From a virus: a DNA stretch of 28,586 bases. Shown here one piece after another: positions 4,423-12,919 of the stretch. The DNA lies in the IMG/VR virus record IMGVR_UViG_3300028800_000625, positions 1 through 28,586 of that record; one strand, written 5' to 3'. The first letter of the stretch is position 1. The number at the start of each line of letters is the position of its first letter. Both the position numbers and the translations under genes were made by a program. The notes under the pieces are model-generated. The model worked only from the letters and a program-made list of their open reading frames with translations. It searched no databases and was not told the DNA's origin.

Positions 4423-6888
4423 ATGGCCACTGAATCAACAGACGAGACGGAAGAAGTAGGCGAAGCGGTTGAACTCAAGCCGATGGATACGTCCAAACTT
4501 GAGCTAGGGCTGTACGCGCCGTTTGAGATGTCGCCAGAGGATATGTATGGCCCCGATGAACTGGGCGTCGATACTGTCACGGCGATACGCGAGATGATCG
4601 ACGGCGCAGGGAAGTATGAGGATGCTGCCCGTATCTGGGAAGTGATACAAGCGGCTGAGGCGCGGCTATTTGATCGTGGATACCAGTGGCTTACGAACGC
4701 GAAGTCTGGCGGATCGTGGGTGATTGCCGGGACGGGTGGCAATGCAGGACTGGGTGCAGGGGCAGTCACACAGCAAGATCGTGGGCGCATGTGGTCAATC
4801 AACATTTATGGCGCACGAAAGGACAAGATTGTCTCGGCTTTGACGGTGAAAGACCCGGAGCCTGAGTTCTTCCCGAAGCTGCCAGAGTCGGCGATTGACC
4901 AGCAATACTCGGAAGAGGCAGACCAGTATAAGCATCTGTGGAAGCAGGCGACGAACGTCCGCAAACTATGCGTGAAGGTTGGCGGGCTGTTCTATACCGA
5001 TGATCGCGTAGCATTGATTACCGAGACGATTGCCGATGCGCAGCGGTTCGACATGGACGGCAAGACGCCGGGGATGCAGGAAGTCACACGGGCATCCGGG
5101 AAGCTGGAGTTCCGAGTTCCGATGTCGATTGACGAGGATGAACCGCTACCGTGGTGCTGCCGGGAGCGGGAGATTGATCTGGCAACGTCGAAAGAGAAGT
5201 ATTCGTGGATTGCCAGTAAGATTTCAAGTGGTTCGGGCAATCATGGACAGATTTCGCGCACTTGCCGGTTGACGGTCAGGAATGCCGTCCAGAACCAGAC
5301 GGGATTCACGTCGAATGCGACTGATCGTGCGGTAACAGAGGTTACATGGTGGATTCGTCCATCGCAATACAACGACGTTGCCGATACTGAAGCCCACACG
5401 CTGAGGAATCAGCTACGCCAGATGTTCCCCGATGGAATGAGGATCGTTTTCTGTGGCGGGGAGTTTGCCTATTGCCGCAATGAGAAGATGGACGACTGCG
5501 TGATTATCCTGTACTCGCGCGAGGGAACTGGGCAGAACCGGCGAGCGATTGGGACGAACAATCTGACGACGCAGAAGGTTTTGAATTACGATTTCAACCT
5601 GTTCAATCGCTACATGACGGCTTGTGTTCCGCGCAAGATGCACGACGTTGAGAAGATCAGTTCCGAGGCTATTCAGCAGCAGCGCAATGACCCCGCGTAT
5701 TCGATGCCAGTCACACGCGACGCCGGGGAAGAAATCTCAAGCTATACGGGGACTGAGAACGTCCCGCAACCACCCGCGCAACTCATGGACTTCATTCAGC
5801 AGATGATTGATGGTCTACCAGAGGCTTTGGACGGCGCTAGTTCGTCTATGTTTGGGCAGTCCGAGGGGGTTCCGGGTGCAATTCCGGTTGGGACTATTAC
5901 AATCCAGCGTGACCAGGCATTGCAGGTGTTTGGTACTCCCTACAATGCAATGACGTGGGGAATCGCAATCTCCTGCGGAAACGCAGCGAAGTGGGCTGGC
6001 AAGAACCGCCAAGGGAAAGCGTCGGGCATGGTTCCGGGTGTTGGGCGCATCTCGGTTGACTTCTCGAAGATGGCCAGCGGCGATGCTTACTGTTTCCCAG
6101 AGGCGGACAGTGGATTCCCTGAGTCTGAGGCCGAGAAAGAATCTCGGTTGATGGATGCGGTAGAGAACTCAGCGAATGTTCCTGTTCTGGCACAGAGCTT
6201 GAACGACCCGATGAACTTCGAGGCATTGAATCGCGTAACGAAGCGGTTCGGAATCCTGATTTCTGGAACTGACTCGGTGCGAAAGCAGCAGGAAGAGTTT
6301 GAGTTGATTCTGAAACAGGCTCCAATCCCAAATCCCGCACTTGCGCAAGCGCAGATGGCTCTACAGCAGTCTCAGAACCACGCGGCGACCGATCCGCAAG
6401 CCCAGGCAGAGTCGCAGTCACCTGAAGGCCAGAACGCGATGCAGCAGGTACAGCAGGCCGTGGGTCAGATTCCCCCAACGGTTTGCTCTGTTCCGGTTGA
6501 GCAGGATGCCAGTGTTAACCATGCAATCGAAGCTGCAACCTGCTTCAACAAGATCAATTCGCCGGAAGGCCAGAAACTCAAGCGCGAGAAGCCTCCCATC
6601 TTCCAGAACCTGATGATGCACTGGCAGGGGCATACGCAGATGGCCCAGAAGTTGTCCGCGCCGCCTCCGATGCCAGAAGTGAAGCCGGGTGTGACGATGG
6701 CCGTTGACAAGCTCGGCCCGGTTGCTCAGGTTGCAGTGCTGGCAAAGGAATACGGCATCACAGTAGCGCCAGAGGACGTGCAGCCTACGCCAGATGTGCA
6801 TGAGATCGTGCAGGAGAAGGAAGGCGTTGACGGGCAGGGCGTTCCAACGAAACAGAAACTTTCATACTCAGGAAAGGCATTGGAATGA
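4423..6888 (+). CDS. Portal protein
   Basis: This 821-residue protein should form the dodecameric channel at one head vertex, through which DNA is packaged and to which the neck attaches. Evidence is position (directly after the terminase genes and before scaffold and capsid), length typical of large short-tailed-phage portals, and the mixed alpha/beta middle part with NIYGARKDKIVSALTVKDPEPEF near residue 125 onward. From about residue 640 the protein becomes helical and Gln/Ala/Pro-rich (ALAQAQMALQQSQNH and following), suggesting a long C-terminal barrel or a disordered extension. It ends in ATGA overlapping the next gene. The start has a TACGAT box seven bases upstream instead of a Shine-Dalgarno. 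The call rests mainly on context and overall similarity, not on a single motif. Confidence 0.85.
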   Translation: MATESTDETEEVGEAVELKPMDTSKLELGLYAPFEMSPEDMYGPDELGVDTVTAIREMIDGAGKYEDAARIWEVIQAAEARLFDRGYQWLTNAKSGGSWVIAGTGGNAGLGAGAVTQQDRGRMWSINIYGARKDKIVSALTVKDPEPEFFPKLPESAIDQQYSEEADQYKHLWKQATNVRKLCVKVGGLFYTDDRVALITETIADAQRFDMDGKTPGMQEVTRASGKLEFRVPMSIDEDEPLPWCCREREIDLATSKEKYSWIASKISSGSGNHGQISRTCRLTVRNAVQNQTGFTSNATDRAVTEVTWWIRPSQYNDVADTEAHTLRNQLRQMFPDGMRIVFCGGEFAYCRNEKMDDCVIILYSREGTGQNRRAIGTNNLTTQKVLNYDFNLFNRYMTACVPRKMHDVEKISSEAIQQQRNDPAYSMPVTRDAGEEISSYTGTENVPQPPAQLMDFIQQMIDGLPEALDGASSSMFGQSEGVPGAIPVGTITIQRDQALQVFGTPYNAMTWGIAISCGNAAKWAGKNRQGKASGMVPGVGRISVDFSKMASGDAYCFPEADSGFPESEAEKESRLMDAVENSANVPVLAQSLNDPMNFEALNRVTKRFGILISGTDSVRKQQEEFELILKQAPIPNPALAQAQMALQQSQNHAATDPQAQAESQSPEGQNAMQQVQQAVGQIPPTVCSVPVEQDASVNHAIEAATCFNKINSPEGQKLKREKPPIFQNLMMHWQGHTQMAQKLSAPPPMPEVKPGVTMAVDKLGPVAQVAVLAKEYGITVAPEDVQPTPDVHEIVQEKEGVDGQGVPTKQKLSYSGKALE

Positions 6889-7136
6889 GCGCAATGAATA
6901 GCAAGAGCGTAGGCGGAGTGGTAGCGGATGCGATGACGAAGAAGCCCAAGACGAAGACAGTCAATTTGGGCGCAAAAGGATCGTTTACTGAGCATCCCGG
7001 AGCATTGCATCGTGCGTTGGGTGTTCCGCAAGGCGAGAAGATACCTGCGAAGGACTTGCAGGGACATCACAGCGGACGGCTGGGCAGAATGATCGCCAGC
7101 GCAAAGGGTTTTGCCGGGATGAACCACAGCAAATAG
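6885..7136 (+). CDS. Small basic protein between portal and scaffold
   Basis: This gene encodes 83 residues. The ATG at 6885 overlaps the portal stop (ATGA); an ATG three codons further on is an alternative. The protein is Lys/Gly/His-rich with GSFTEHPGALHRALGVPQGE and then IPAKDL, ending in a basic helix GRLGRMIASAKGF. From memory, small proteins pairing a 'GSF..HPGAL' segment with a short basic helix are common near phage head genes, but no function is assigned. It could be a minor head or DNA-binding protein. Coupled translation with the portal is likely. Confidence 0.72.
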   Translation: MSAMNSKSVGGVVADAMTKKPKTKTVNLGAKGSFTEHPGALHRALGVPQGEKIPAKDLQGHHSGRLGRMIASAKGFAGMNHSK

Positions 7137-7154
7137 ACCACGGAGAATTGACCA

Positions 7155-8405
7155 ATGGCAGATGAAGCCGCAGTAATCGACCAAACGACCGAAAGCGACC
7201 AGGAATTATCCACCGCTGCTGAAACGCAAGAACTCGACCAAGCGGAAACTCAGGGCGAGAACCAAGAGAGTACACAGCAGACCGAAGCTGACAAGGTTGA
7301 TGGTCGGCGGTTCAATCCTGAGTGGTCTAAGGCTCTCAAGGAACTCCGCGAACTCTACCCCGACAAAGCCGACATGCTTACGAAGATGCGGGACAACTAC
7401 GCCCGATATCAGGCATTGCAGGAGGTCGCGCCGAAGGGTTTGGAGGATGTACGGGCATGGAAGTCAACCATGGACGCTCTGGGCGGCTCTGAGGCCGCTG
7501 CTGACCTCATGCAACGTGCGGCTGACGTTGAGCAGGTTGACGCGAAGATCATTGCTGGGGATTTCTCTGTTGTCAGTGAGTTGCCGGAAGACATGCAGAA
7601 GGGTTTTTTCCAGATGTTGCCCGATGCGCTGGCGGAACTCAGTACGAAAGACCCGCAAGCGTTCGCGGCGGCCGTGATGCCCCACTTTGCAGCTGCATTG
7701 CAAGGGACGGGGATGGAGGCGCACCTCCAGAAGATGTACGCTGCGGCTGAGGGCAATGAACCACTGAAGGAACTCATAAAGCAGCAATATGACTGGTATC
7801 AGGCCCAGGTGCAGGGCAAAGGTACGATGCCGGGTGGGACGAAGACGGCCAGCCCAGAAGTGCAGAGGCTTCAGGCGGAATTGAACTCGCTCCGGGAGGC
7901 TGACGATCAGTCATTCATCGGCGGGATAACCGAGAAGACCAACCAGTACGTCACGGAATCATTCGCCAAGAACGCGGAAGTGTACCTGAAGCAACTCAAC
8001 CTTACCGATGCGCAGAAGTCCGACCTTGCGGAATCGTTCAACGTGAAAATGGTCGATAAGCTCGCTTCGGACACGGCGTTTCAGAAGCAGCTTGCAGCGT
8101 ACAAGTCCCTGAAGAATCGCAATCCTGAGACGGTGAACTCCTACATCCGGTCGAAGATTGACGAGAGCGCGAAGGCGATCATCGACGGACTTGTGACGGC
8201 ACGGTATGGCGGGATGCGAAAGGCGAAGCCGGTTGTCGCGGCTGGCACGTCCACGACGGACGCTGGCGTGGTGCGCGTGGCGAAGACCCCCGATCAGTCC
8301 GAATGGGACATGGCGAAAATGGACGCGGTTGGGTACGAGCAGACGGCCAAGATTGGCAAGTTCTTTTTGAAGGGCAACCGGACGGTGCAAGTCGTTCGGG
8401 CGTAG
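7155..8405 (+). CDS. Probable head scaffolding protein
   Basis: This 416-residue protein sits between portal and major capsid genes, the standard place for scaffold. The first 50 residues are strongly acidic and Gln/Thr-rich (ADEAAVIDQTTESDQEL), and the rest is predicted helical with many Ala, Glu, Lys and Gln residues, including likely coiled-coil around 240-300. Such highly charged helical proteins guide procapsid assembly and then leave the head. No protease active site is visible. The C-terminus is basic (MRKAKPVVAAG, then GKFFLKGNRTVQVVRA), which suits capsid-binding scaffold tails. The ATG is preceded by GGAG nine bases upstream. Sequence similarity alone would not prove the role. Confidence 0.75.
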   Translation: MADEAAVIDQTTESDQELSTAAETQELDQAETQGENQESTQQTEADKVDGRRFNPEWSKALKELRELYPDKADMLTKMRDNYARYQALQEVAPKGLEDVRAWKSTMDALGGSEAAADLMQRAADVEQVDAKIIAGDFSVVSELPEDMQKGFFQMLPDALAELSTKDPQAFAAAVMPHFAAALQGTGMEAHLQKMYAAAEGNEPLKELIKQQYDWYQAQVQGKGTMPGGTKTASPEVQRLQAELNSLREADDQSFIGGITEKTNQYVTESFAKNAEVYLKQLNLTDAQKSDLAESFNVKMVDKLASDTAFQKQLAAYKSLKNRNPETVNSYIRSKIDESAKAIIDGLVTARYGGMRKAKPVVAAGTSTTDAGVVRVAKTPDQSEWDMAKMDAVGYEQTAKIGKFFLKGNRTVQVVRA

Positions 8406-8424
8406 TGTGCTATATTGTTTGCAG
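8386..8424 (+). promoter_or_regulatory. Promoter-like element before the capsid gene (copy 1 of a repeated motif)
   Basis: TGCTATATT (8408-8416) is an extended -10 box (TG-n-TATATT). It lies within an 18-base element starting at 8407 that matches the one at 18311 at 16 positions. A TGCA tetramer lies 22 bases upstream of the TG in both copies. Transcription would start near 8423, leaving a leader of about 140 bases before the capsid ATG. The remainder of 8425-8565 holds no gene; AAGAGG precedes the ATG at 8566. Confidence 0.5.
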
Positions 8425-8565
8425 TATCCGAGTGCCTCCTGAAGCAAAACGGATTGACCCCCGAATTGCCAGCGGTGTGAAATATAACGCCTCTCGGTTG
8501 AATGATGTGTTGACCCGCATCCCGCGTTGCGATAAGCGCGAAATTCAATCAAGAGGAAAAATATC

Positions 8566-9933
8566 ATGGGCGCTCTTTCGGAAACAGCGGTAGAAGGCGT
8601 AGAGGTCGAAGTCTGGGCCGATAACGAGTTGAAGAATTACCAGCCCTTCTTCAACGGTCTGTACAACAAGCTCATCAAGAACGGTGCCAAGAAAGTTCCA
8701 GTGGGGTTCAATACCTCTTCTGGGACGATCACTCGCGGCGCGTTCCGTGCGGGATTCCGTGCGCAGGGCGGCGGCAACTTCACCGCAATGGCGCTTTCAA
8801 CTCCGGGCAGTGTGCCCCCGATTCCGCGTGGCTCTGCATCGGCTTACGATTCGTTCGTCGCAACCCCCTTCCAGTACCTCGGAGTGACCGAAATCGCGTC
8901 GGATGCGATTGCGGCTGTGGCTGGTGGGCGCGGCAAGATCAAACTGCCTTCGAGCGAGATGGAGTATTCGTCCGACTCGTTTATGAACGACATGGAAGGG
9001 CTGATCTACGGCGATGCGTCAGGCACTATCGACACCATCCCATCGACCGGCACGGTCAACAGCGCGACGGGCGGCGGTACGATTGGCACCGCAACGTATT
9101 CCAGCATCGTCGGCATCAACGCTGCGCTGTTCACTGACCAGATGGTTGTGCAGGTCTTCCCGGCAGTCGGCGGGGGTGCGCGTGGTTCATTCACCATCAG
9201 CTTCACCGACCCGGTTGCTGGCATCATCTACTCGACTGCTGCCCTTCCGGGGGGAACCACCACAGGCGACATTCTGGTTGTCCAGGGTGGCACCGGCGCG
9301 GCTGGTTCTGCGGTCTATGGGCTGAAGTACTGGTATCGCAACGGAAACTCAGGGACGCTGGCTGGAATCACGAAGGCCAACTACCCTGGTCGCCTATCGA
9401 CCCCAACACTCAACGCGAATGGGCAATCTCTGCCGCCTTCCCTGGCTGCGAAGATCGAAGCTATCCGCATGAGGGCACAGGGCGACAAGAACTACCTCCA
9501 GAACGACAAGGGGGCATTCTGGTACGTCAACCCGGCTCAGGGAGCGCAGTTCGCCTCTGACTTCTACAACAAGTACACGCCAACGTATGACCTGAGCGGT
9601 AAGGGCGCAGTGCCCGATCTGGCGAAGGGAATGCAGAAGACGTTTCTTGGCGAAGACTGTCTCTGGTCTACCACTTGCGACATGACCCGCGCCGACCGCG
9701 TTCGACCGAAGGATTTCATCATCGGCGAGGCGTTCCCGATGCGACTCAAGGACTTCGGTGAGGGCATGACCATCGTTCCGGTTCCGGCGCAAGCTGGCGG
9801 ATACGGCACGGGTTGGACTTACCTCAACTCCAAGATGTTCGCATGGGAGCAGGCGTTGAACTTGATCTGCACCGATCCGAAGGGTGGATTCTATCTGTCC
9901 AGCCTCCCGACCGTCTCTCTCACCTCCGTCTAA
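8566..9933 (+). CDS. Major capsid protein
   Basis: This 455-residue protein should form the HK97-fold head shell. It follows the scaffold gene, has a strong ribosome binding site (AAGAGGAAAAAT) and an upstream promoter-like element, as expected for the most abundant virion protein. The N-terminal arm is charged (residues 1-45), and the C-terminal part contains helix and strand segments such as LAAKIEAIRMRAQGDKNYL and a domain rich in Trp/Tyr near the end. Residues about 140-275 are Gly/Thr/Ser/Val-rich and beta-like (TIDTIPSTGTVNSATGGG and GSFTISFTDPVAGI), which looks like an inserted surface domain. A stem-loop follows the stop. The assignment rests on position, length and composition. Confidence 0.88.
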   Translation: MGALSETAVEGVEVEVWADNELKNYQPFFNGLYNKLIKNGAKKVPVGFNTSSGTITRGAFRAGFRAQGGGNFTAMALSTPGSVPPIPRGSASAYDSFVATPFQYLGVTEIASDAIAAVAGGRGKIKLPSSEMEYSSDSFMNDMEGLIYGDASGTIDTIPSTGTVNSATGGGTIGTATYSSIVGINAALFTDQMVVQVFPAVGGGARGSFTISFTDPVAGIIYSTAALPGGTTTGDILVVQGGTGAAGSAVYGLKYWYRNGNSGTLAGITKANYPGRLSTPTLNANGQSLPPSLAAKIEAIRMRAQGDKNYLQNDKGAFWYVNPAQGAQFASDFYNKYTPTYDLSGKGAVPDLAKGMQKTFLGEDCLWSTTCDMTRADRVRPKDFIIGEAFPMRLKDFGEGMTIVPVPAQAGGYGTGWTYLNSKMFAWEQALNLICTDPKGGFYLSSLPTVSLTSV

Positions 9934-9944
9934 ATAACTGGCCC

Positions 9945-9965
9945 GGCGGGAGCCATAATCCCGCC
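9945..9965 (+). terminator. Stem-loop after the capsid gene
   Basis: GGCGGGA (9945-9951) pairs perfectly with TCCCGCC (9959-9965) around a seven-base loop. It starts 12 bases after the capsid stop. No T run follows (gattcataagg), so it is not a classic intrinsic terminator. It may attenuate readthrough, mark a processing site or protect the capsid mRNA 3' end. Confidence 0.5.
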
Positions 9966-9988
9966 GATTCATAAGGAGTGACCGTCCT

Positions 9989-10603
9989 TTGAAAGTCAGC
10001 GCAGAAGTAGAAAAAGCCCTCACGCAATCCGGTGGCAAGAATCTTTACGGCAAGCCAAACTATCGCTTCGCATGGAGCGGCCAAGAAACCCAACTCATCT
10101 CCAACGGGAAAAGTTACGAGCATTTCCGTGTCTGTGCAGAGGATTGCTGGCTGCTGATGAAGTGGGAAGGCCCGGAGTTCTGGGGGAGCGAAGAAGAGTG
10201 GAACGCGAACAATCTTGAACTCCCCAGCGGCTTGTATACGGCAGGCCCGTATCCGCGTCAAGGCCGTTATCGAGTGGTGCGGACGCTGAAGAAGGCGGTT
10301 ATCAAGGGTGATGTGATGGAGTTTGAGTATCCCGCTCCCGACCTTGCTTTCGTGCGTGAAGTGTTCCCTTTGATACGCGACTTTCTAGACTTGACGATAG
10401 AGGAGAAATCCAAACTTCTATTTACGCGAGAAGAAGAAGCAAAAGCAAAGCTCGCGCATGACTTTGGGGCAAGCCGTGAGAACTATCGCGGGATTGCCAC
10501 GGCAAAACAGGTTCAAGACAGGATGGAAGCAATCGAACGCTTCTTACATGATCCGGTACGAGTAAAACAAGCCTTAGAATTGACCAAAAGGAGACCAATC
10601 TAA
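9989..10603 (+). CDS. Conserved-looking phage protein downstream of capsid, unknown role
   Basis: This gene encodes 204 residues. The start is a TTG at 9989 with AAGGAG ten bases upstream; no in-frame ATG lies nearby. The N-terminal half contains GKNLYGKPNYRFAWSG and LMKWEGPEFWGS followed by a Gly/Pro/Tyr-rich part, and the C-terminal half (about 130-204) is helical and charged. From memory, proteins starting with a 'NLYG.PN.R..W' segment and ending in a charged helix occur next to capsid genes of many environmental phages, without known function. It overlaps the next gene by one base (TAATG). A head-completion or minor structural role is inference from position. Confidence 0.75.
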   Translation: MKVSAEVEKALTQSGGKNLYGKPNYRFAWSGQETQLISNGKSYEHFRVCAEDCWLLMKWEGPEFWGSEEEWNANNLELPSGLYTAGPYPRQGRYRVVRTLKKAVIKGDVMEFEYPAPDLAFVREVFPLIRDFLDLTIEEKSKLLFTREEEAKAKLAHDFGASRENYRGIATAKQVQDRMEAIERFLHDPVRVKQALELTKRRPI

Positions 10604-11433
10604 TGTCGTCACCCTCTGTTTACCATTCGGATATTTCGATGGGAATGTCTCGCGGCAACAACGTAGGCGAGTACGCTTTTGACCGCAACATGAGCCGAAA
10701 CCCTGAGAACGTCATCACGATCTTCACTGTCAACACCCGCGAGCAGTTTTCGGTGAGTGGCGGAGTCAAGTTCGCAGGACGCGACCCGAAAGAGCGGTTC
10801 CGCAAGGTTGCCAGCTTCAATGACCCGAAATACTACACCGACAATCTGGCCGTGGAAGGGTCGAAAGACCAACGCAGGACGACGGCGGACGATGGCAAGT
10901 GGGTTGCGATGGACTGGCTGAACCCGCAGAATACGTTTTCTCTGGATCAGGATTACGTTGTCCCGAACATGATGGAAGACGGGACAAATCTCTTGTCAAG
11001 AGGTTTATTTTTCATCGTTCGCCCATTCGATGCCAAGAATGGGAATGTCCATGACCAGCCAACCGAAGTGGAGATTGCACCGGCAGAGAAGCGGCTGCGT
11101 GATCGCTACACGGCCCTTGTGAGGCTCTACCAGACGACCAGTTCGGCGAGTCCAGCAAAGTTGCCGCTCATCCTGAACGAAGAGATGATCGACGCTCTCA
11201 ACTATGCGGGGTTGAAGACTCCATACAACACTGCACTGACCGAGATGAAGACCTGCGAAACATGCGGCGAGTCGATTCCCGCTGGCGCAAAGTTCCACAA
11301 GTCCGAGACGCTGGGAGTTATCTGCATCAACCCAAGCGTTGAAGGGTGGAAAGCGGCGGTCAATGCTGGGATCAAGAGCCGCGATGAAGTCCCTGAAGGT
11401 TTCCGCTGGGCTGGAAGATCGCCTAGCAACTAA
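10603..11433 (+). CDS. Phage structural/connector-region protein with a Cys-His cluster
   Basis: This gene encodes 276 residues. The ATG overlaps the preceding TAA by one base and follows AAAAGGAGACC. The N-terminal 190 residues are mixed alpha/beta without a recognised domain. The C-terminal part has Cys218-x2-Cys221, His232 and Cys241 (CETCGESIPAGAKFH), a spacing that could bind zinc, followed by a helical tail ending in RWAGRSPSN. The position after the capsid and before the probable connector gene suggests a virion or head-assembly role. The zinc site is inferred from spacing only. It is the last gene before an 83-base gap with a promoter-like element. Confidence 0.7.
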   Translation: MSSPSVYHSDISMGMSRGNNVGEYAFDRNMSRNPENVITIFTVNTREQFSVSGGVKFAGRDPKERFRKVASFNDPKYYTDNLAVEGSKDQRRTTADDGKWVAMDWLNPQNTFSLDQDYVVPNMMEDGTNLLSRGLFFIVRPFDAKNGNVHDQPTEVEIAPAEKRLRDRYTALVRLYQTTSSASPAKLPLILNEEMIDALNYAGLKTPYNTALTEMKTCETCGESIPAGAKFHKSETLGVICINPSVEGWKAAVNAGIKSRDEVPEGFRWAGRSPSN

Positions 11434-11501
11434 GCTTCGTGCTGGAGGTGCGGGGATGGATGCCTGGTCAGCGGAAGTTTCAGCACCTCTGGTACGTCGA
11501 A

Positions 11502-11510
11502 TGATAGGAT
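11502..11510 (+). promoter_or_regulatory. Extended -10 box before the connector gene
   Basis: TGATAGGAT reads as TG-n-TAGGAT and ends six bases before the ATG at 11517. No Shine-Dalgarno is present in the preceding 15 bases, so a leaderless start is possible. The rest of the gap 11434-11516 shows no gene. Confidence 0.42.
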
Positions 11511-11516
11511 GGCAGT

Positions 11517-12296
11517 ATGGCGAACGTAGTTGGCAATGACGGGCTGGAGGGAGCACCGAGTTTGCAATCTATTTGCGACCTCTACCGCTCCATCGTCAAT
11601 GACACTTTCGACGGCGGAGCGGGGCAGATCAATACAGATACGGCTCCGTGGATGTTGCCCTTTCTCAACTCTGCGATTCGTGACCTTTACTCTGACCTGC
11701 GAATCGTTGGTGACATGCGGGTGATCGTGGACAATGCGATTATCTCAGGGCTTCCTCCAATTCCAGCAGCCAATCCGACTGTCCAAGTTGCTCTTGCGTA
11801 TCAGGGTTACTTCAATGGTTCGACATGGAACGCCTCTTATCTTTTGCCTCCAGATTTGATGTGGCTTATGAAGGTGTGGCAGCGTCCGTCGAATGTTGGC
11901 GCGACGTTCTTCCCAATGACTCCGGCCCCGGCTGGGCTTTCTGGCGTGTATCAGGGATACGGCCTCGGCCAATATGAGATGCGCGGGAACAATGAGTTGT
12001 GGTTCAATGGGGCTTTGCTGGCGACTGACATCCGCTTGCGCTACATGGCCGCTTACCCTGACATTACGGGCGATGACATCGACTTTAGCAACACTTACGT
12101 TCCGATTCAGGACAGCACGAACGCGATAGCGCACAAGATGGTGGCAAACTACGCGCAGCGGCTCAGTCCAGATCAGTATCAGCTTGCCGACAGTCGTCAG
12201 GCTGGATTTGTAAAGAAGTTAGTCACAGAATCCGTACTCAACTCTCAAACCAAGCAATTTGCGCGTCAGCCGTTCGGTTCGCAAGATTGCCCATAA
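11517..12296 (+). CDS. Probable head-tail connector (adaptor) protein
   Basis: This gene encodes 259 residues. The N-terminal third is helical (LQSICDLYRSIVNDTFDG and AIRDLYSDLRIVGDMRVIVD), the middle is strand-rich with LPPDLMWLMKVWQRP and MRGNNELWFNGALLATDIRLRY, and the C-terminal third returns to helices ending SQTKQFARQPFG. A helical bundle with a beta domain placed after the capsid genes and before the large neck protein fits an adaptor that docks onto the portal. The family is not recognised by a clear motif, so the call rests on layout and position. The start has a TAGGAT box six bases upstream and no Shine-Dalgarno. AAGGAG for the next gene follows its stop. Confidence 0.65.
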   Translation: MANVVGNDGLEGAPSLQSICDLYRSIVNDTFDGGAGQINTDTAPWMLPFLNSAIRDLYSDLRIVGDMRVIVDNAIISGLPPIPAANPTVQVALAYQGYFNGSTWNASYLLPPDLMWLMKVWQRPSNVGATFFPMTPAPAGLSGVYQGYGLGQYEMRGNNELWFNGALLATDIRLRYMAAYPDITGDDIDFSNTYVPIQDSTNAIAHKMVANYAQRLSPDQYQLADSRQAGFVKKLVTESVLNSQTKQFARQPFGSQDCP

Positions 12297-12306
12297 GGAG
12301 AACAAC

Positions 12307-12918
12307 ATGGCAGCAGTTACCGCACCACCCACGTTCACCCTCGCCAACCGTCCCGCTGGATACGATCAGACCCAAAAGAAGTTCACGCTGAGTGGGTTGC
12401 TCGGTCTGGCCGCATACTATACCGCCAGCACGGGCATCCCCATCAACTTCGCGTCCATCTACAATGCCTCCGGGGTCAAGGTGAACATCCCTCCGACTTA
12501 CACGGGCGCGAATGGCCCCGGTCAGTCAATTCCGCTGAGTATGGCAGGCGGTGCGGCGGGGTATACACTGTACTACGACACCACCAATCACTCCATCCGT
12601 ATTTGGAATGGAACCACGGAAGCCTCAACTGCCGCCGTCCCTACTGCGCTTTTGGCAACCACTATTGCCATCAACGTAGCGGGCACCGGATACGCGGCAG
12701 ATGACACTTTCTCGGTAGCTGGAGAGCCGGGGATGGTCGGAAAAGTTATTACCGTTTCGTCTACCATCCCTACGGCAATCCAGATCACTACGCAGGGCGC
12801 GACGGCGGCAGCTACTGCGGCTGTGACGACCAACATCGTAGGCTCTGGTTCTGGTCTGACGGTAGACATTACCGTTGCGGCAGGTATCCCGGCAATATTC
12901 ACATTCCTGCGAGGGTAA
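12307..12918 (+). CDS. Beta-rich virion protein
   Basis: This gene encodes 203 residues. The ATG at 12307 has AAGGAGAACAAC directly upstream, which decides it over an in-frame start at 12259. The protein is Thr/Ala/Gly/Ile-rich with few charges: LANRPAGYDQTQKKFTLSG near the start, ASIYNASGVKVNIPP in the middle, and a C-terminal part built from repeats of the 'V-x-G-T-G-Y-x-x-x-D-T-F-S-V' type often seen in phage fibre and decoration proteins. It is probably a head decoration, head fibre or neck component. Function is inferred from composition and location only. It is followed one base later by the TTG start of the neck protein. Confidence 0.6.
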   Translation: MAAVTAPPTFTLANRPAGYDQTQKKFTLSGLLGLAAYYTASTGIPINFASIYNASGVKVNIPPTYTGANGPGQSIPLSMAGGAAGYTLYYDTTNHSIRIWNGTTEASTAAVPTALLATTIAINVAGTGYAADDTFSVAGEPGMVGKVITVSSTIPTAIQITTQGATAAATAAVTTNIVGSGSGLTVDITVAAGIPAIFTFLRG

Positions 12919-12919
12919 C

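Noticed and set aside
5897-6478. 193-codon open frame on the minus strand inside the portal gene
   Set aside because: It is antisense to a clearly coding gene, is Pro/Ser/Arg-rich as expected for a shadow frame, and has no recognisable domain.
7959-8567. 202-codon open frame on the minus strand across scaffold end and capsid leader
   Set aside because: It is antisense to the scaffold gene and to the promoter-like element, and its composition (His/Arg-rich) is typical of a shadow frame.
12259-12306. Upstream start for the beta-rich protein at 12307
   Set aside because: It overlaps the preceding gene by 38 bases, whereas the ATG at 12307 has a perfect AAGGAG.
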